The notes under the pieces: model-generated | Seen by the model: only the letters and a program-made list of their open reading frames with translations | What the model was told of the DNA's origin: nothing | Database searches by the model: none | DNA from: an uncultured Pirellulaceae bacterium | GTDB lineage: Bacteria; Planctomycetota; Planctomycetia; Pirellulales; Pirellulaceae | Length of the DNA: 64,000 nucleotides | NCBI GenBank assembly: GCA_938083195.1 | Contig: CALKCK010000004.1 | Coordinates: 1 to 64,000 of the forward strand | Direction: 5' to 3' | Part shown: positions 48,282-56,460 of the stretch, piece after piece | How positions within the stretch are numbered: the stretch's first letter is position 1 | How the letters are laid out: the number at the start of each line of letters is the position of its first letter | Program-made: the position numbers and the translations under genes

Positions 48282-49097
48282 ATGAATCAAAACAAGCGAA
48301 TCACAGGCATTCGACAGGCTAGATTTTATCCTCGAATAGAACTGCCATCTTTTTGTTTTCTCGTGTTTGCGATTGCCGGCCTGCAGGGTTGCGACACCAC
48401 CGAGAATGTCGGTGTTGAGAAGCCAGCTAATGCGGATGGCGCGGTTGCCGAATCCGCTGCAACTCCGTCGGAACTTGATCGGCCAATCGCGGTAAAAAAT
48501 TCAGAAAACAGTTTGGCTATTTTGCCGGATGGCGATTCCAGCGGCCAGAAACAAGAGGAAGGCAAACAAGAGGAAGGCAAACAAGAGGGTTTGTCAAATC
48601 TGTCATCCCCGGAACGCGATGCAGCAGAAGATGGTTCTGTGTTTTCCCAAGCAGGGAAAATGGTTGGTGACGCCGCAACTAAGAGTGTCAAATCCGCATC
48701 TGACGCTGGTCAATGGGTTCAAGAGACGCTGGGTGATGCGACCAAATCGGGGACACAGTCGGCGGCGGACACTTGGGATTGGGCCAATGAAACATTTGAG
48801 TCGCTAAAATCTCAGGGGCTAACATCAGCTCAGAGCACTTCTCAATGGTTGGGACAGGACTGGAAGAACATGGAGTCCTGGCAGTATCAGATTGTGGTAT
48901 TAGATGGTGAACCTGCTGAGGTCGCAAAAAAGTTAAACGAGTTAGGTGAGCAGGGTTGGGAGTGTTTCGAAGTCACGGATCTCACCAGTACTTCGACCAA
49001 GTTTTATATGAAGAAACCAACTTTTAGCTACTTGCGTCAATTGCCATTCAAGGACGTTATTAAATTGGTGCCGCTGATGAATACTGGTGAAAAGTAA
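48282..49097 (+). CDS. Lipoprotein with DUF4177-like C-terminus
   Basis: 271 residues. Hydrophobic signal FLVFAIAGLQGC with a lipobox-like LQGC at about residues 34-37, so membrane-anchored. A low-complexity Glu/Gln region includes the tandem peptide KQEEG repeated. A region of amphipathic helices with repeated WAQ/W motifs follows (about 115-190; SDAGQWVQETLGDATKSG, ADTWDWANETFESLKSQG). The C-terminus WQYQIVVLDGEPAEVAKKLNELGEQGWECFEV in part is like DUF4177. The start at 48282 is supported by GAGGAG. Function unknown. Confidence 0.75.
   Translation: MNQNKRITGIRQARFYPRIELPSFCFLVFAIAGLQGCDTTENVGVEKPANADGAVAESAATPSELDRPIAVKNSENSLAILPDGDSSGQKQEEGKQEEGKQEGLSNLSSPERDAAEDGSVFSQAGKMVGDAATKSVKSASDAGQWVQETLGDATKSGTQSAADTWDWANETFESLKSQGLTSAQSTSQWLGQDWKNMESWQYQIVVLDGEPAEVAKKLNELGEQGWECFEVTDLTSTSTKFYMKKPTFSYLRQLPFKDVIKLVPLMNTGEK
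48549..48588 (+). repeat. 15-nt tandem repeat within the lipoprotein gene
   Basis: AAACAAGAGGAAGGC occurs at 48549-48563 and 48564-48578, with a 10-base partial third copy to 48588. It is in frame and encodes the repeated peptide KQEEG. Confidence 0.95.
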
Positions 49098-49272
49098 TCG
49101 AATCTCTCCAAGGTGGGAGACCAGCCAAACGCACAGCGGGCATTTCAGCCTAGTTTCCTGGCCAATTTGGTCAAGCTCGCTTACATTCCCGGTTTTGTGA
49201 GACAACCATTTTTGTCACCCGTTTGGCTTGCCGATGGATGGTCGGTTTTGCGTTCGGTGACTTCAGTGACGA

Positions 49273-50493
49273 CTATGAGTCAAAGGGGAGTTCGTGGCCC
49301 ATTTTATCTCGCTTGGTTGCGAGATACTTTTCATTGTGCTCGTTTACCGGTGGTAAGATCGGGACTTGATCAACAACCTTTAAATCGAATCCACGCAAAT
49401 TAAACGCTTCTGTCTTTTTAGGGTTATTGGTTAGCAGGCGGACGTTATGCAGCCCCAAGTCTTTCAAGATTTGGATCCCAACTCCGTAGTCCCGAACGTC
49501 AGCCTTGTGTCCCAGAGCGTTGTTTGCTTCGACTGTATCGAGACCGCCATCTTGTAACGCGTAGGCCTTAATCTTCTCGGTAAGCCCGATGCCACGTCCT
49601 TCTTGGGGGAGATAGACCAAAACACCGTGCCCCTCTCGGGCAATCATTTTCAACGCCAATTCAAGTTGATCACCACAATCGCAGCGGAGCGATTCAATTA
49701 AGTCACCTGTGAAGCAACTGCTGTGCATTCGGACTAGCGGAGCCTGCTCCTGCTGGTCGGGTTCGCCCATTACGATGGCAATGGGTTCCTGCGATTCGTG
49801 TTGGACCCGGTAAGCGATGATTCTAAAGTCACCATACCGTGTTGGCAGTTTAGCGGTCGCTTGTTGCGAGACCAGTTTTTCACTCACGCGACGATGCGCG
49901 ATTAAGTCTTCGATGGTGATGATGCAGAGTCCATGACTTTCAGCAATTTCCATCAAGCGGTCGCGGGTCGCCCGATTTCCATCGTCATCGAGAATTTCGC
50001 ACAGGACACCGGCGGGAGCAAGTCCTGCCATTCTTGCTAAATCGACTGCGGCTTCGGTATGCCCTGCCCTTCTTAGAACACCACCCCGTTTTGCCAAGAG
50101 CATGTGTACATGCCCTGGCCTCTGGAAATCATCTGCAGACGAATTTGGATCTGCGATGGCGCGAACACAAGTCGCCCGCTCCTCAGCCGTAATTCCCGTT
50201 TTGGCGGAGATATGATCGAGGGGAGTGTGGAAAGCTGTTTGGTTTGTGGAGTTGTTGTTTTGATTGTCGACCAACGGCACGATTTTAAGACGGGCAACTG
50301 CCTCGGGAAGAATTGGCATGCAAAAATCGCCGCGTCCGCTCATCACTAGATTGATCGTTTCGGCGGTTGCAGTTTCTGCGGCGCAGATGAAATCCCCTTC
50401 GTTTTCACGCGCTTCGTCGTCGAGAACGATGACGACTTTACCCATTTTGATTGCTTCGACGGCGTCTGGGATAGATGAGAACGACTTGTTCAT
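49273..50493 (-). CDS. ribBA: Bifunctional RibBA (DHBP synthase / GTP cyclohydrolase II)
   Basis: Makes 3,4-dihydroxy-2-butanone-4-phosphate from ribulose-5-phosphate and the pyrimidine precursor from GTP, the two branches opening riboflavin biosynthesis. 406 residues. N-domain: VIVLDDEARENEGDFICAAE and HTEAAVDLARMAGL. C-domain: VRMHSSCFTGDLIESLRCDCGDQL with zinc-binding cysteines, LPQEGRGIGLTEKIKAYALQ and the GTP-binding LTNNPKKTEA. The start ATG at 50493 is typical. I see no FMN riboswitch consensus in the upstream 325 bases. Rpe, which makes ribulose-5-phosphate, is nearby at 53 kb but not co-transcribed. Confidence 0.95.
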   Translation of the reverse strand: MNKSFSSIPDAVEAIKMGKVVIVLDDEARENEGDFICAAETATAETINLVMSGRGDFCMPILPEAVARLKIVPLVDNQNNNSTNQTAFHTPLDHISAKTGITAEERATCVRAIADPNSSADDFQRPGHVHMLLAKRGGVLRRAGHTEAAVDLARMAGLAPAGVLCEILDDDGNRATRDRLMEIAESHGLCIITIEDLIAHRRVSEKLVSQQATAKLPTRYGDFRIIAYRVQHESQEPIAIVMGEPDQQEQAPLVRMHSSCFTGDLIESLRCDCGDQLELALKMIAREGHGVLVYLPQEGRGIGLTEKIKAYALQDGGLDTVEANNALGHKADVRDYGVGIQILKDLGLHNVRLLTNNPKKTEAFNLRGFDLKVVDQVPILPPVNEHNEKYLATKRDKMGHELPFDS

Positions 50494-50818
50494 TTTATTT
50501 CTTCGATTGAGTGAGCTAATGTCGACGTTGACAGGCAGGTTGCACTAGCGGGCGGTTGTTGGGCTTATTCTACGGTTCCCAGTCGATTCATGAAGTGCCG
50601 AACCGTCAAAATCGAGTCTGGTTAACCAGTCTAAGGTTGCATCGTCGGGGCGGTTCATGTTCTGCGGATATTATTGACTCGGCAAAATCCGTTACAATCA
50701 TAGCATCGGTTGCTGTTTATCCATTGCCAGCGGTGGCGGTTACGCTCTATTTCCGCTCGTTGATTTGTTTTTAGATTGATTAGTTGGTCGAAAATGTCCA
50801 CTTTCTGGAAGGTTGTTC
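50494..50818. other. Divergent intergenic region, ribBA and esterase
   Basis: About 325 bases holding the promoters of ribBA (leftward) and the esterase gene (rightward). A rightward frame of 72 codons (50556-50774) has no protein-like features. No FMN riboswitch, hairpin or repeat was found. Confidence 0.4.
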
Positions 50819-51889
50819 ATGATCTTTTTACTGATGCTCAACTCCTTTTGCTGCTTTGATTGGAGTGGAGCGCCTGCGGCGGCGGTCTCGTTTAACGCCA
50901 GGATTCCCAACTTCTTCATTTATCAGAACAACGGTATTAATCAATTTGCTGGTCGCGTTAAATCTGTGACAGTCGGTGAGGCTCGTTTGGGAATTCAACA
51001 AGGGGTGAAATCGAAGGAAGATGATTTACCTCCGCGACCGAGAGTCTTGCTTAAATCAAAGCGAGATCGCCCGACTTACAAAACAAAACGTAATGTCGTT
51101 TACAAGAAAACAGATGACGCTGAATTACAATGCGATATTTTTATTCCCTCTGGGGATGGTCCGTTTCCCGCGATCTTGGCGGTTCACGGTGGGGCTTGGC
51201 GGAGTGGGACTAAATTTACGATGCTTCGACATGCTTGGCGGATGGTTAGCGCTGGTTATGTTGTCGTTGCGATTGATTACCGACATGCGCCCAAATATAA
51301 ATTCCCTGCACAAATCCATGATTGCAAACATGCCGTCCGATGGATGAGGGCCAACGCCGATGCTTATAAAATAGACGTCGAAAGATTGGGGGCGTTTGGA
51401 TATTCTGCAGGAGGGCACTTGGTGGCTTTGCTTGGAACGACGAATCCACAGGACGGTTTAGAAGGAGAGATCGATCCGTCGGTTCAGGGGTTCTCCTCCC
51501 GAATTCAGTGTGTCGCAGCGGGGGGCGCCCCTTGCGAGTTTAGTTGGATCGCTCCGAATTCGAATGCCTTGGTTTATTGGCTTGGGAAATCTCCAGCGGA
51601 ATCTCCAGAAGTCTATCAACTCGCGTCACCGACAAGTTACATTACGACGGATGATCCTCCATTTTTTTTGTTTCATGGGAATTCAGACTGGGTAGTGCCA
51701 TGGGAGTCGTCATTAAAGATGCATCGAAAATTACTAGATGCCAATTTAAATAGTCAGCATGAAATTGCCCCAGGCAATGGTCACTTTGGTACGTTTTCTG
51801 ATATGACTTGGGTGCAGCAAGCCATTGTTTTTTTTGATGCGCAACTCAAACAGGCACCCGCCTCGATTCGTGATGGGCTAAAGCGGTAG
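50819..51889 (+). CDS. Exported BD-FAE/alpha-beta hydrolase esterase
   Basis: 356 residues from the ATG at 50819; GGAAGG lies about seven bases upstream. Signal-like N-terminus (IFLLMLNSFCCFDWSGAPAAAV). Alpha/beta-hydrolase core with oxyanion block ILAVHGGAWRSGT, nucleophile GYSAGGH, catalytic Asp probably in FFLFHGNSDWVVPW and His in PGNGHFG. RHAPKYKFPAQIHDCKHAVRW in part is typical of the BD-FAE/pimeloyl-type esterase group seen in planctomycetes. Substrate unknown; hydrolysis of carbohydrate esters is a common role. Single gene. Confidence 0.88.
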   Translation: MIFLLMLNSFCCFDWSGAPAAAVSFNARIPNFFIYQNNGINQFAGRVKSVTVGEARLGIQQGVKSKEDDLPPRPRVLLKSKRDRPTYKTKRNVVYKKTDDAELQCDIFIPSGDGPFPAILAVHGGAWRSGTKFTMLRHAWRMVSAGYVVVAIDYRHAPKYKFPAQIHDCKHAVRWMRANADAYKIDVERLGAFGYSAGGHLVALLGTTNPQDGLEGEIDPSVQGFSSRIQCVAAGGAPCEFSWIAPNSNALVYWLGKSPAESPEVYQLASPTSYITTDDPPFFLFHGNSDWVVPWESSLKMHRKLLDANLNSQHEIAPGNGHFGTFSDMTWVQQAIVFFDAQLKQAPASIRDGLKR

Positions 51890-51963
51890 TATTTTAGATT
51901 GTTAATGAGTGAATCAACCGCAACGCCGTCACATCGTTGCTCCTTTTAATTGAATTGGATTCC

Positions 51964-52812
51964 ATGCCAACACTTGCCAGAGAAGAATACATCGAGCAGT
52001 CCTACTTATTTCGTGGACTCAACAATCGGACCGAAAAATCGGACCCGGTTCAGGTTGTAATGCGTCACTTGCGGGATGAGATTCTCAGTACGACCAAGTT
52101 GCCAATTGCGATCGACTTCTTATTAGCGGAATTGACCCACGTTGGGACGATGGCGACGGCGATGAAGAAGATCGGACATTACTTCGCGCCGTTTCAAACC
52201 TTCCTCGTCGAGGCGGCCGAGGATGAATCAGGCCGCTTTGATATGCGGCGTGCTCTTTTGATTCTTGAATATGAGGCGAAGTTTCGCGCGGAGAGTACAG
52301 ATCCGATATCAATGTTTTTTTTCCAATTTGAAACCATTTGCCAAAATCACTTAGATTACGACTACGGACTGCGGGCGATGGCTGACGACGGAATTTATGA
52401 CTCGGTTTGGCGGCAGTGGATCTTGTCAATTCGCCATCGGGTAGGTTTGGTCGATCTCGCTGACTTAGTCTACGTCCATAGCGAACACTATTTGGCGCGG
52501 CGGAGAAAACATGACGAGATAGAAGATCTCGATGGAAAAAATGAAGTCCCAGATATTATTTTATTTGGAGAAAAAGAGGGGCGGATCGCGCTGGCCAATC
52601 GTGGGAAAGAGCCGATGTACTTGTTTTCCGCATTGCAGAGGCAGTTAAATTATCCTGCCGTTCCGCGGCCTACCAAGAAAGACCCTGTTGATGATTTGAT
52701 TCCTAAGATGGTCAAGCAGATCGAACGTTTGGAAACGAGGATGAAGCTGATGGAAGACGAACAACGAGATCGTGGCATTGATTTGAGTCAATTCTATAAT
52801 AAGGACAAATAA
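51964..52812 (+). CDS. Conserved protein of unknown function
   Basis: 282 residues from the ATG at 51964, no signal or membrane span. Helical N-terminal region (YIEQSYLFRGLNNRTEKSD, VVMRHLRDEILSTTKLP), then AELTHVGTMATAMKKIGHYFAPFQTFLVEAAEDESGRFD in part, YEAKFRAE, and a C-terminal coiled-coil-like segment DDLIPKMVKQIERLETRMKLMEDE. It is soluble and mixed helical. I recall similar proteins only in planctomycetes and can give no function. It is followed by about 250 bases before rpe, and a small leftward ORF there is not supported. Confidence 0.75.
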   Translation: MPTLAREEYIEQSYLFRGLNNRTEKSDPVQVVMRHLRDEILSTTKLPIAIDFLLAELTHVGTMATAMKKIGHYFAPFQTFLVEAAEDESGRFDMRRALLILEYEAKFRAESTDPISMFFFQFETICQNHLDYDYGLRAMADDGIYDSVWRQWILSIRHRVGLVDLADLVYVHSEHYLARRRKHDEIEDLDGKNEVPDIILFGEKEGRIALANRGKEPMYLFSALQRQLNYPAVPRPTKKDPVDDLIPKMVKQIERLETRMKLMEDEQRDRGIDLSQFYNKDK

Positions 52813-53065
52813 TCCGGTTTTTTTCAAAAAAAAAGGTTGGTTTATGGGCCAGGGGGATACTCGATAATTGCGTTTTTACCGGCTTGTAACGTGTTTTTCG
52901 GATTGTAGGTACCATCTATTGAGTTGTTTAGAGCAGATTGAGCATTTGGCTCTAGCGAAGCCAATCCGTCAGGATAGAATTTCGGGTCGTTCCCGGAGTC
53001 GCTCTCAGAGGTTAGCAGGGCGATTGAGTTCCGGTTCAAGGATTCATAAAAAACAATAAGCGTTA

Positions 53066-53770
53066 ATGACTATGTCGCTTGGACGTGAATGTATACCCGC
53101 TCTCAAAGAAGCAGCTCCTGCTGTTCTACCTTCGTTGTTGCTTTGCGACTTTGGTAATCTCGAACGCGAAGTTGAGTTGCTCGAAGAGGCTGGGGTTGCC
53201 GGCTTGCACCTTGATGTCATGGACGGTGTCTTCGTTCCGAATTTTACTTACGGAATGACGATTATTTCTGCCTTGAGGAAGCTCACAGATTTACCGCTTG
53301 ATGTTCATTTGATGATGGTTCAACCGGAAAAATATATTGAGGCATTTCGTGATGCCGGTGCCGACATTATTACGGTACACGCCGAAGCGACGAAGGATGC
53401 TTGTGGTTTAATGAATCAAATCAAAGAGCTCGGAGTCGGGGCTGGGATTGCGGTTAACCCAGACACGTCAGTAAAAGTAATCGAAGATGCGATACCCCAC
53501 GCTGACATGGCACTTGTGATGAGTGTGCATGCCGGCTTTGGCGGTCAGTCGTTTATCGAACCGGTTTTGGATAAATTTGATGAGATTCGGAACATGCCCG
53601 GTGGTGACGATTTAATTCTTGAGATTGATGGTGGAATTAACATGTCAACAATTGGGATAGCAACTGAACGAGGAGCCCAGCTCTTAGTTGCCGGTAGCGC
53701 GATCTTCAAGCAGGATGATTATTCGGTGGCGATGGAATCGATGATGGCACAGGTTAAATACAATCAATGA
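53066..53770 (+). CDS. rpe: Ribulose-phosphate 3-epimerase
   Basis: Interconverts ribulose-5-phosphate and xylulose-5-phosphate (pentose phosphate or Calvin-type pathway). TIM barrel of 234 residues: PSLLLCDFGNLEREVELLEEAGV, HLDVMDGVFVPNFTYG, DVHLMMVQPEKYI, SVHAGFGGQSFI and EIDGGINMSTI carry the metal and acid residues. The ATG at 53066 is followed by an ATG at 53072; either could be used. The stop overlaps the start of the next gene by four bases. Confidence 0.95.
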   Translation: MTMSLGRECIPALKEAAPAVLPSLLLCDFGNLEREVELLEEAGVAGLHLDVMDGVFVPNFTYGMTIISALRKLTDLPLDVHLMMVQPEKYIEAFRDAGADIITVHAEATKDACGLMNQIKELGVGAGIAVNPDTSVKVIEDAIPHADMALVMSVHAGFGGQSFIEPVLDKFDEIRNMPGGDDLILEIDGGINMSTIGIATERGAQLLVAGSAIFKQDDYSVAMESMMAQVKYNQ

Positions 53771-54363
53771 GCGAAATCGAATTCAATGAAAAGCCCCGGA
53801 TTCTTTTAGTCCGAGCCGGGTCGACCGATCTCGATGATCAAGACCGGATAGTGGGATCGCTTGATATGCCGCTGAGCCCCGAAGGCGAGCGTGAGGCGAG
53901 GGCGATCGCTCAAGATTTGGGAGAGGCCGGGATCGTCGCCATTTTCTCTGCCGCTGGCCTCGCTTCTCAACAGACGGCTCGACAACTGTCGCGATCTGGT
54001 GAGATACGGGTACGAGTTGAGGAGAGCTTTGTTAATCTGAATTACGGATTATGGCATGGGAAAAGCCGTAGTGAATTAAAAGAAAATCAACCAAAGCTCT
54101 ATCGTCAGTGGCAAGACAATCCCGATTCCATTTGTCCGCCGGATGGGGAACCCGTAGAAGCAGTCCGCGATCGGGTGAAGACGGTTTTGAAAAAAATTCG
54201 CCGGAAGCATAAAACGGGGACTATCGCGATTGTCGCGCCCGATCCTTTGCTAAGTATCCTTCGATCCGAACTCGAGGGAACCGAGGTGCGGGATTTGTTA
54301 GATCTTCGCAGTCAAGAAAATGCTTGGTGTGATGTGGACTGGGTGTCTGGTTCCGTCTCCTAA
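53767..54363 (+). CDS. Histidine-phosphatase-fold protein lacking catalytic residues
   Basis: 198 residues with the phosphoglycerate-mutase/histidine-phosphatase architecture, translationally coupled to rpe (ATGA overlap). The fold pattern is clear: ILLVRAGSTDLD, VGSLDMPLSPEGEREA, FSAAGLASQQTA, GLWHGKS and IAIVAPDPLL. But RHG is RAG (H replaced by A17), the S-x-x-L-x-R-A-x-x-T-A arginine is missing, the Glu before G-x-W is Asn, and the second catalytic His (VSHG) reads APDP. All four active-site positions are therefore changed, so it is unlikely to be a phosphatase; a binding or regulatory role linked to the Rpe reaction is an inference. Confidence 0.82.
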   Translation: MSEIEFNEKPRILLVRAGSTDLDDQDRIVGSLDMPLSPEGEREARAIAQDLGEAGIVAIFSAAGLASQQTARQLSRSGEIRVRVEESFVNLNYGLWHGKSRSELKENQPKLYRQWQDNPDSICPPDGEPVEAVRDRVKTVLKKIRRKHKTGTIAIVAPDPLLSILRSELEGTEVRDLLDLRSQENAWCDVDWVSGSVS

Positions 54364-55255
54364 ATATGAATCTTTGCAGTAAGGCAGCCCATTGAAATCG
54401 GGGCCCACTTCGTTGTCTTTTCATTTTTAAAATCAAAATGGGCGGTTTGAATTTTTGACTTGGTTGAAGCCATGCTTGAATATTCCAACAGCACGCCCTC
54501 AGTTGGTTGCTTAGCAGTTGGTTCGTGAAGCATGAACGTTGAAGCATGAACGTTTAAGGGAATCCGTGTTTTCCATTGGAGTTTTCCCATGAATCGGCCA
54601 AGATTGTGACAGCCGACAATGCGGGCTTGGATTTTAAAAATGTTTCAAAAGATGTTTTGGGCGGGGGGAAATTTTAAGTTCGTTCCCCGAGGCCGTCTCG
54701 TGTCTTTGAAGTTCTTGATTGCCTTCCCCATAATGCTTACGGACGTCCAATTACTCTGATTAATAGCCGGAGACGCTGTTGTCGCGAATCTTGCCTGTTT
54801 CGGCGGTCTCTTGCTCGTAATCAGTTCTCGCTGTTGTGGTTGTCGTGGCGGATTACTGCGTTGGGGTCAATTCGTAGCTGGAACGGGGCCGCAATCTTCC
54901 AGACTGCGAATTCCTTATTGACGGAAGTCTTTCCTCAGTCGCTCTGAAAGCGTTCATTTTGGGCAGATTTGGCTAAGGTACAGAGAATGCGAGAAATGGG
55001 GCAGCCTCCGTTGTGAATCCATGGCAGAGATGCGGAAAGTCAACAAATAGATTGATTTTCTAATAATTCAGAGCAAAACTGGTGGCGAGTTTTCGAGGCA
55101 AGTTGACCACGCTGTGGTTCACTGGGGCCAAATCAAGGTTTGGCTTGCTATGAAATAATCCGTTTGATATCTTTAAAAAATAATCCGACGAAACTTGGTA
55201 GAGAAATTTTATTTCAAATCGCCGGTTTTGCTTTTGTAATGGTTAATCTTACTCT
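54364..55255. other. Long region without a recognised gene
   Basis: About 890 bases, the largest gap in the window. It contains two adjacent 14-15 nt tandem duplications at 54500-54554 and a G-rich/C-rich hairpin GGGGAA/TTCCCC near 54665-54688. A leftward frame (54360-54590) is short and not protein-like. On the minus strand around 54760-54850 a frame ending in NSVSGY looks faintly like a decayed C-terminus, but stops interrupt it. It could hold a non-coding RNA or a gene remnant; I cannot decide. Confidence 0.35.
54500..54554. repeat. Two adjacent tandem duplications
   Basis: CAGTTGGTTGCTTAG (54500-54514) is followed by the similar CAGTTGGTTCGTGAA (54515-54529). Overlapping its end, GAAGCATGAACGTT is perfectly duplicated (54527-54540 and 54541-54554). 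Confidence 0.9.
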
Positions 55256-55651
55256 ATGGACGACAAGCAACGTGAAACTCGACGATCTCATTATCGATTG
55301 AGATACCCGCCTGCGTCTCAGCCGACCATTGAAATCGATGACGTGACTTATCAAATCGCTGAGATTTCTGAAGCGGGTGCTCGCATCGTTCTCGAGGGAA
55401 CTTTTACGATAGCCCCCGCGGAAGCATTTGCGGGTGATGTCAAATTTCATGATGGCGAAACCATTTCGATCGAAGGTTTAGTGTTGCGAACTCATGGGAA
55501 CGAAGTCGCCGTTCAGCTCTCTAAGGGAATTAGCATTAAGCGAATGTTGGCAGAGCAAATTTGGCTCCGAAAAGAGTTTCCAATGTTCTTTGATTCGGTT
55601 GAGCGGGCGCGCGAGCGATGGCGCCAGAATAAAAATCTCGATCGTAGTTAG
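55256..55651 (+). CDS. PilZ-domain protein
   Basis: 131 residues. The c-di-GMP binding signature is partial: basic block RETRRSHYRLRYP at residues 6-18 (RxxxR-type) and, about 25 residues later, EISEAGARIVL in place of the canonical (D/N)xSxxG. The rest is a compact PilZ-like beta barrel (GDVKFHDGETISIEGLVLRTHGNEVAVQLS in part) and a helical C-terminus rich in Arg and Lys. Probably a stand-alone c-di-GMP sensor; no diguanylate cyclase is nearby. Followed by an 18-nt tandem repeat. Confidence 0.8.
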   Translation: MDDKQRETRRSHYRLRYPPASQPTIEIDDVTYQIAEISEAGARIVLEGTFTIAPAEAFAGDVKFHDGETISIEGLVLRTHGNEVAVQLSKGISIKRMLAEQIWLRKEFPMFFDSVERARERWRQNKNLDRS

Positions 55652-55680
55652 CGTTTGGTTTCCAGTTTGTTCAATTGGCA

Positions 55681-55734
55681 AAACCGTTTGATTTCGTAAA
55701 ACCGTTTGATTTCGTAAGCCCGTTTGGTTTTGCA
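55681..55734. repeat. 18-nt tandem repeat, three copies
   Basis: AAACCGTTTGATTTCGTA is perfectly duplicated (55681-55698 and 55699-55716), with a third diverged copy at 55717-55734. It begins 30 bases after the PilZ stop. Confidence 0.95.
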
Positions 55735-55904
55735 AGAACAGCGGGGGAAATTATTCAATTTGCAATTTTCGCATCGCTCAATAGTGCGTTAATATTATTA
55801 ACCGTTCGGTTGGTATTAAGTAGCCGGAATCCCTGTTGCTATTTCAATGCGATGCTTAGCAGGCATCTAAATTAAAATTTTCCAGGACAGGAGATCGAGT
55901 TGAA

Positions 55905-56378
55905 ATGGAGGAGCCGGGAATACTGAGTCGTTTGAAAGGCGAATGGGCCGGGGTTTGTCGCACTTGGCTTGAGGACGAAGTTCTTTCTGATGAATCATCA
56001 ATCAGAGGTGAGTTTCAGGGCGTGCTGGAGGGGCAGTGGATAAGGCATTGTTATCTCGGTTCGTTGCGGGGCCAGAAGCGCCAAGGTGAAGAGTTAATTG
56101 TTTTCAATTCTGTTTCCTGCGAATTTGAAATTACCTGGATTGACGATTTCCACATGGCAAATGGGATTTTATTTTCGTCCGGTGTCTCCTCGGTCGCAGG
56201 ATTTTCGGTGGTAGGATCCTACTCGGTTGGGATTGGAGAAACCCCTTGGGGCTGGAGAACGACCTATCACCTCGGACGTGATAATTGTTTAAAAATTATT
56301 TCTTACAATATTGAGCCGGACGGTTCTGAAGTGAAAGCAATTGAAATTGAGTATGAGAGAATAGGGACGGTGGTGTAG
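55905..56378 (+). CDS. DUF1579-like protein
   Basis: 157 residues, all soluble. LSRLKGEWAGVCRTWLEDE at the start, EFQGVLEGQWIRHCYLGSLRGQ, ELIVFNSVSCEFEITWIDDFHMANG in part and a final ENG-rich region fit the DUF1579 fold (small beta-barrel with a G-x-W-x-G start). Biochemical role unknown. The ATG at 55905 follows CAGGAG 14-20 bases upstream. Followed by a 16-nt duplication and the oxygenase gene on the same strand. Confidence 0.72.
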   Translation: MEEPGILSRLKGEWAGVCRTWLEDEVLSDESSIRGEFQGVLEGQWIRHCYLGSLRGQKRQGEELIVFNSVSCEFEITWIDDFHMANGILFSSGVSSVAGFSVVGSYSVGIGETPWGWRTTYHLGRDNCLKIISYNIEPDGSEVKAIEIEYERIGTVV

Positions 56379-56389
56379 GGAACTAAATA

Positions 56390-56421
56390 CTAATTTGGTC
56401 TGAGTCTAATTTGGCCTGAGA
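56390..56421. repeat. 16-nt tandem duplication
   Basis: CTAATTTGGTCTGAGT (56390-56405) and CTAATTTGGCCTGAGA (56406-56421) differ at two positions and begin 11 bases after the stop of the DUF1579-like gene. Confidence 0.9.
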
Positions 56422-56460
56422 GCATAGTCGTTTGTTGGGAGTGCTTGAGAGAATCGCAAC

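Noticed and set aside
50494..50818. FMN riboswitch before ribBA
   Set aside because: I looked for the RFN consensus blocks in the 325-base upstream region and did not see them; a covariance search would settle it.
52842..53039. Leftward 65-codon frame before rpe
   Set aside because: Composition looks fairly protein-like, but it has only a TTG start without a ribosome-binding site and lies across the rpe promoter region. Not enough support.
54360..54590. Leftward 76-codon frame after the rpe pair
   Set aside because: Low-complexity translation; spans the tandem duplications at 54500-54554 and overlaps the end of the preceding gene. Considered non-coding.
54760..54850. Minus-strand segment translating to a C-terminus-like peptide ending NSVSGY
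   Set aside because: The frame is interrupted by a stop about 30 codons upstream and has no start or ribosome-binding site. May be chance; recorded only as a hint of decay.
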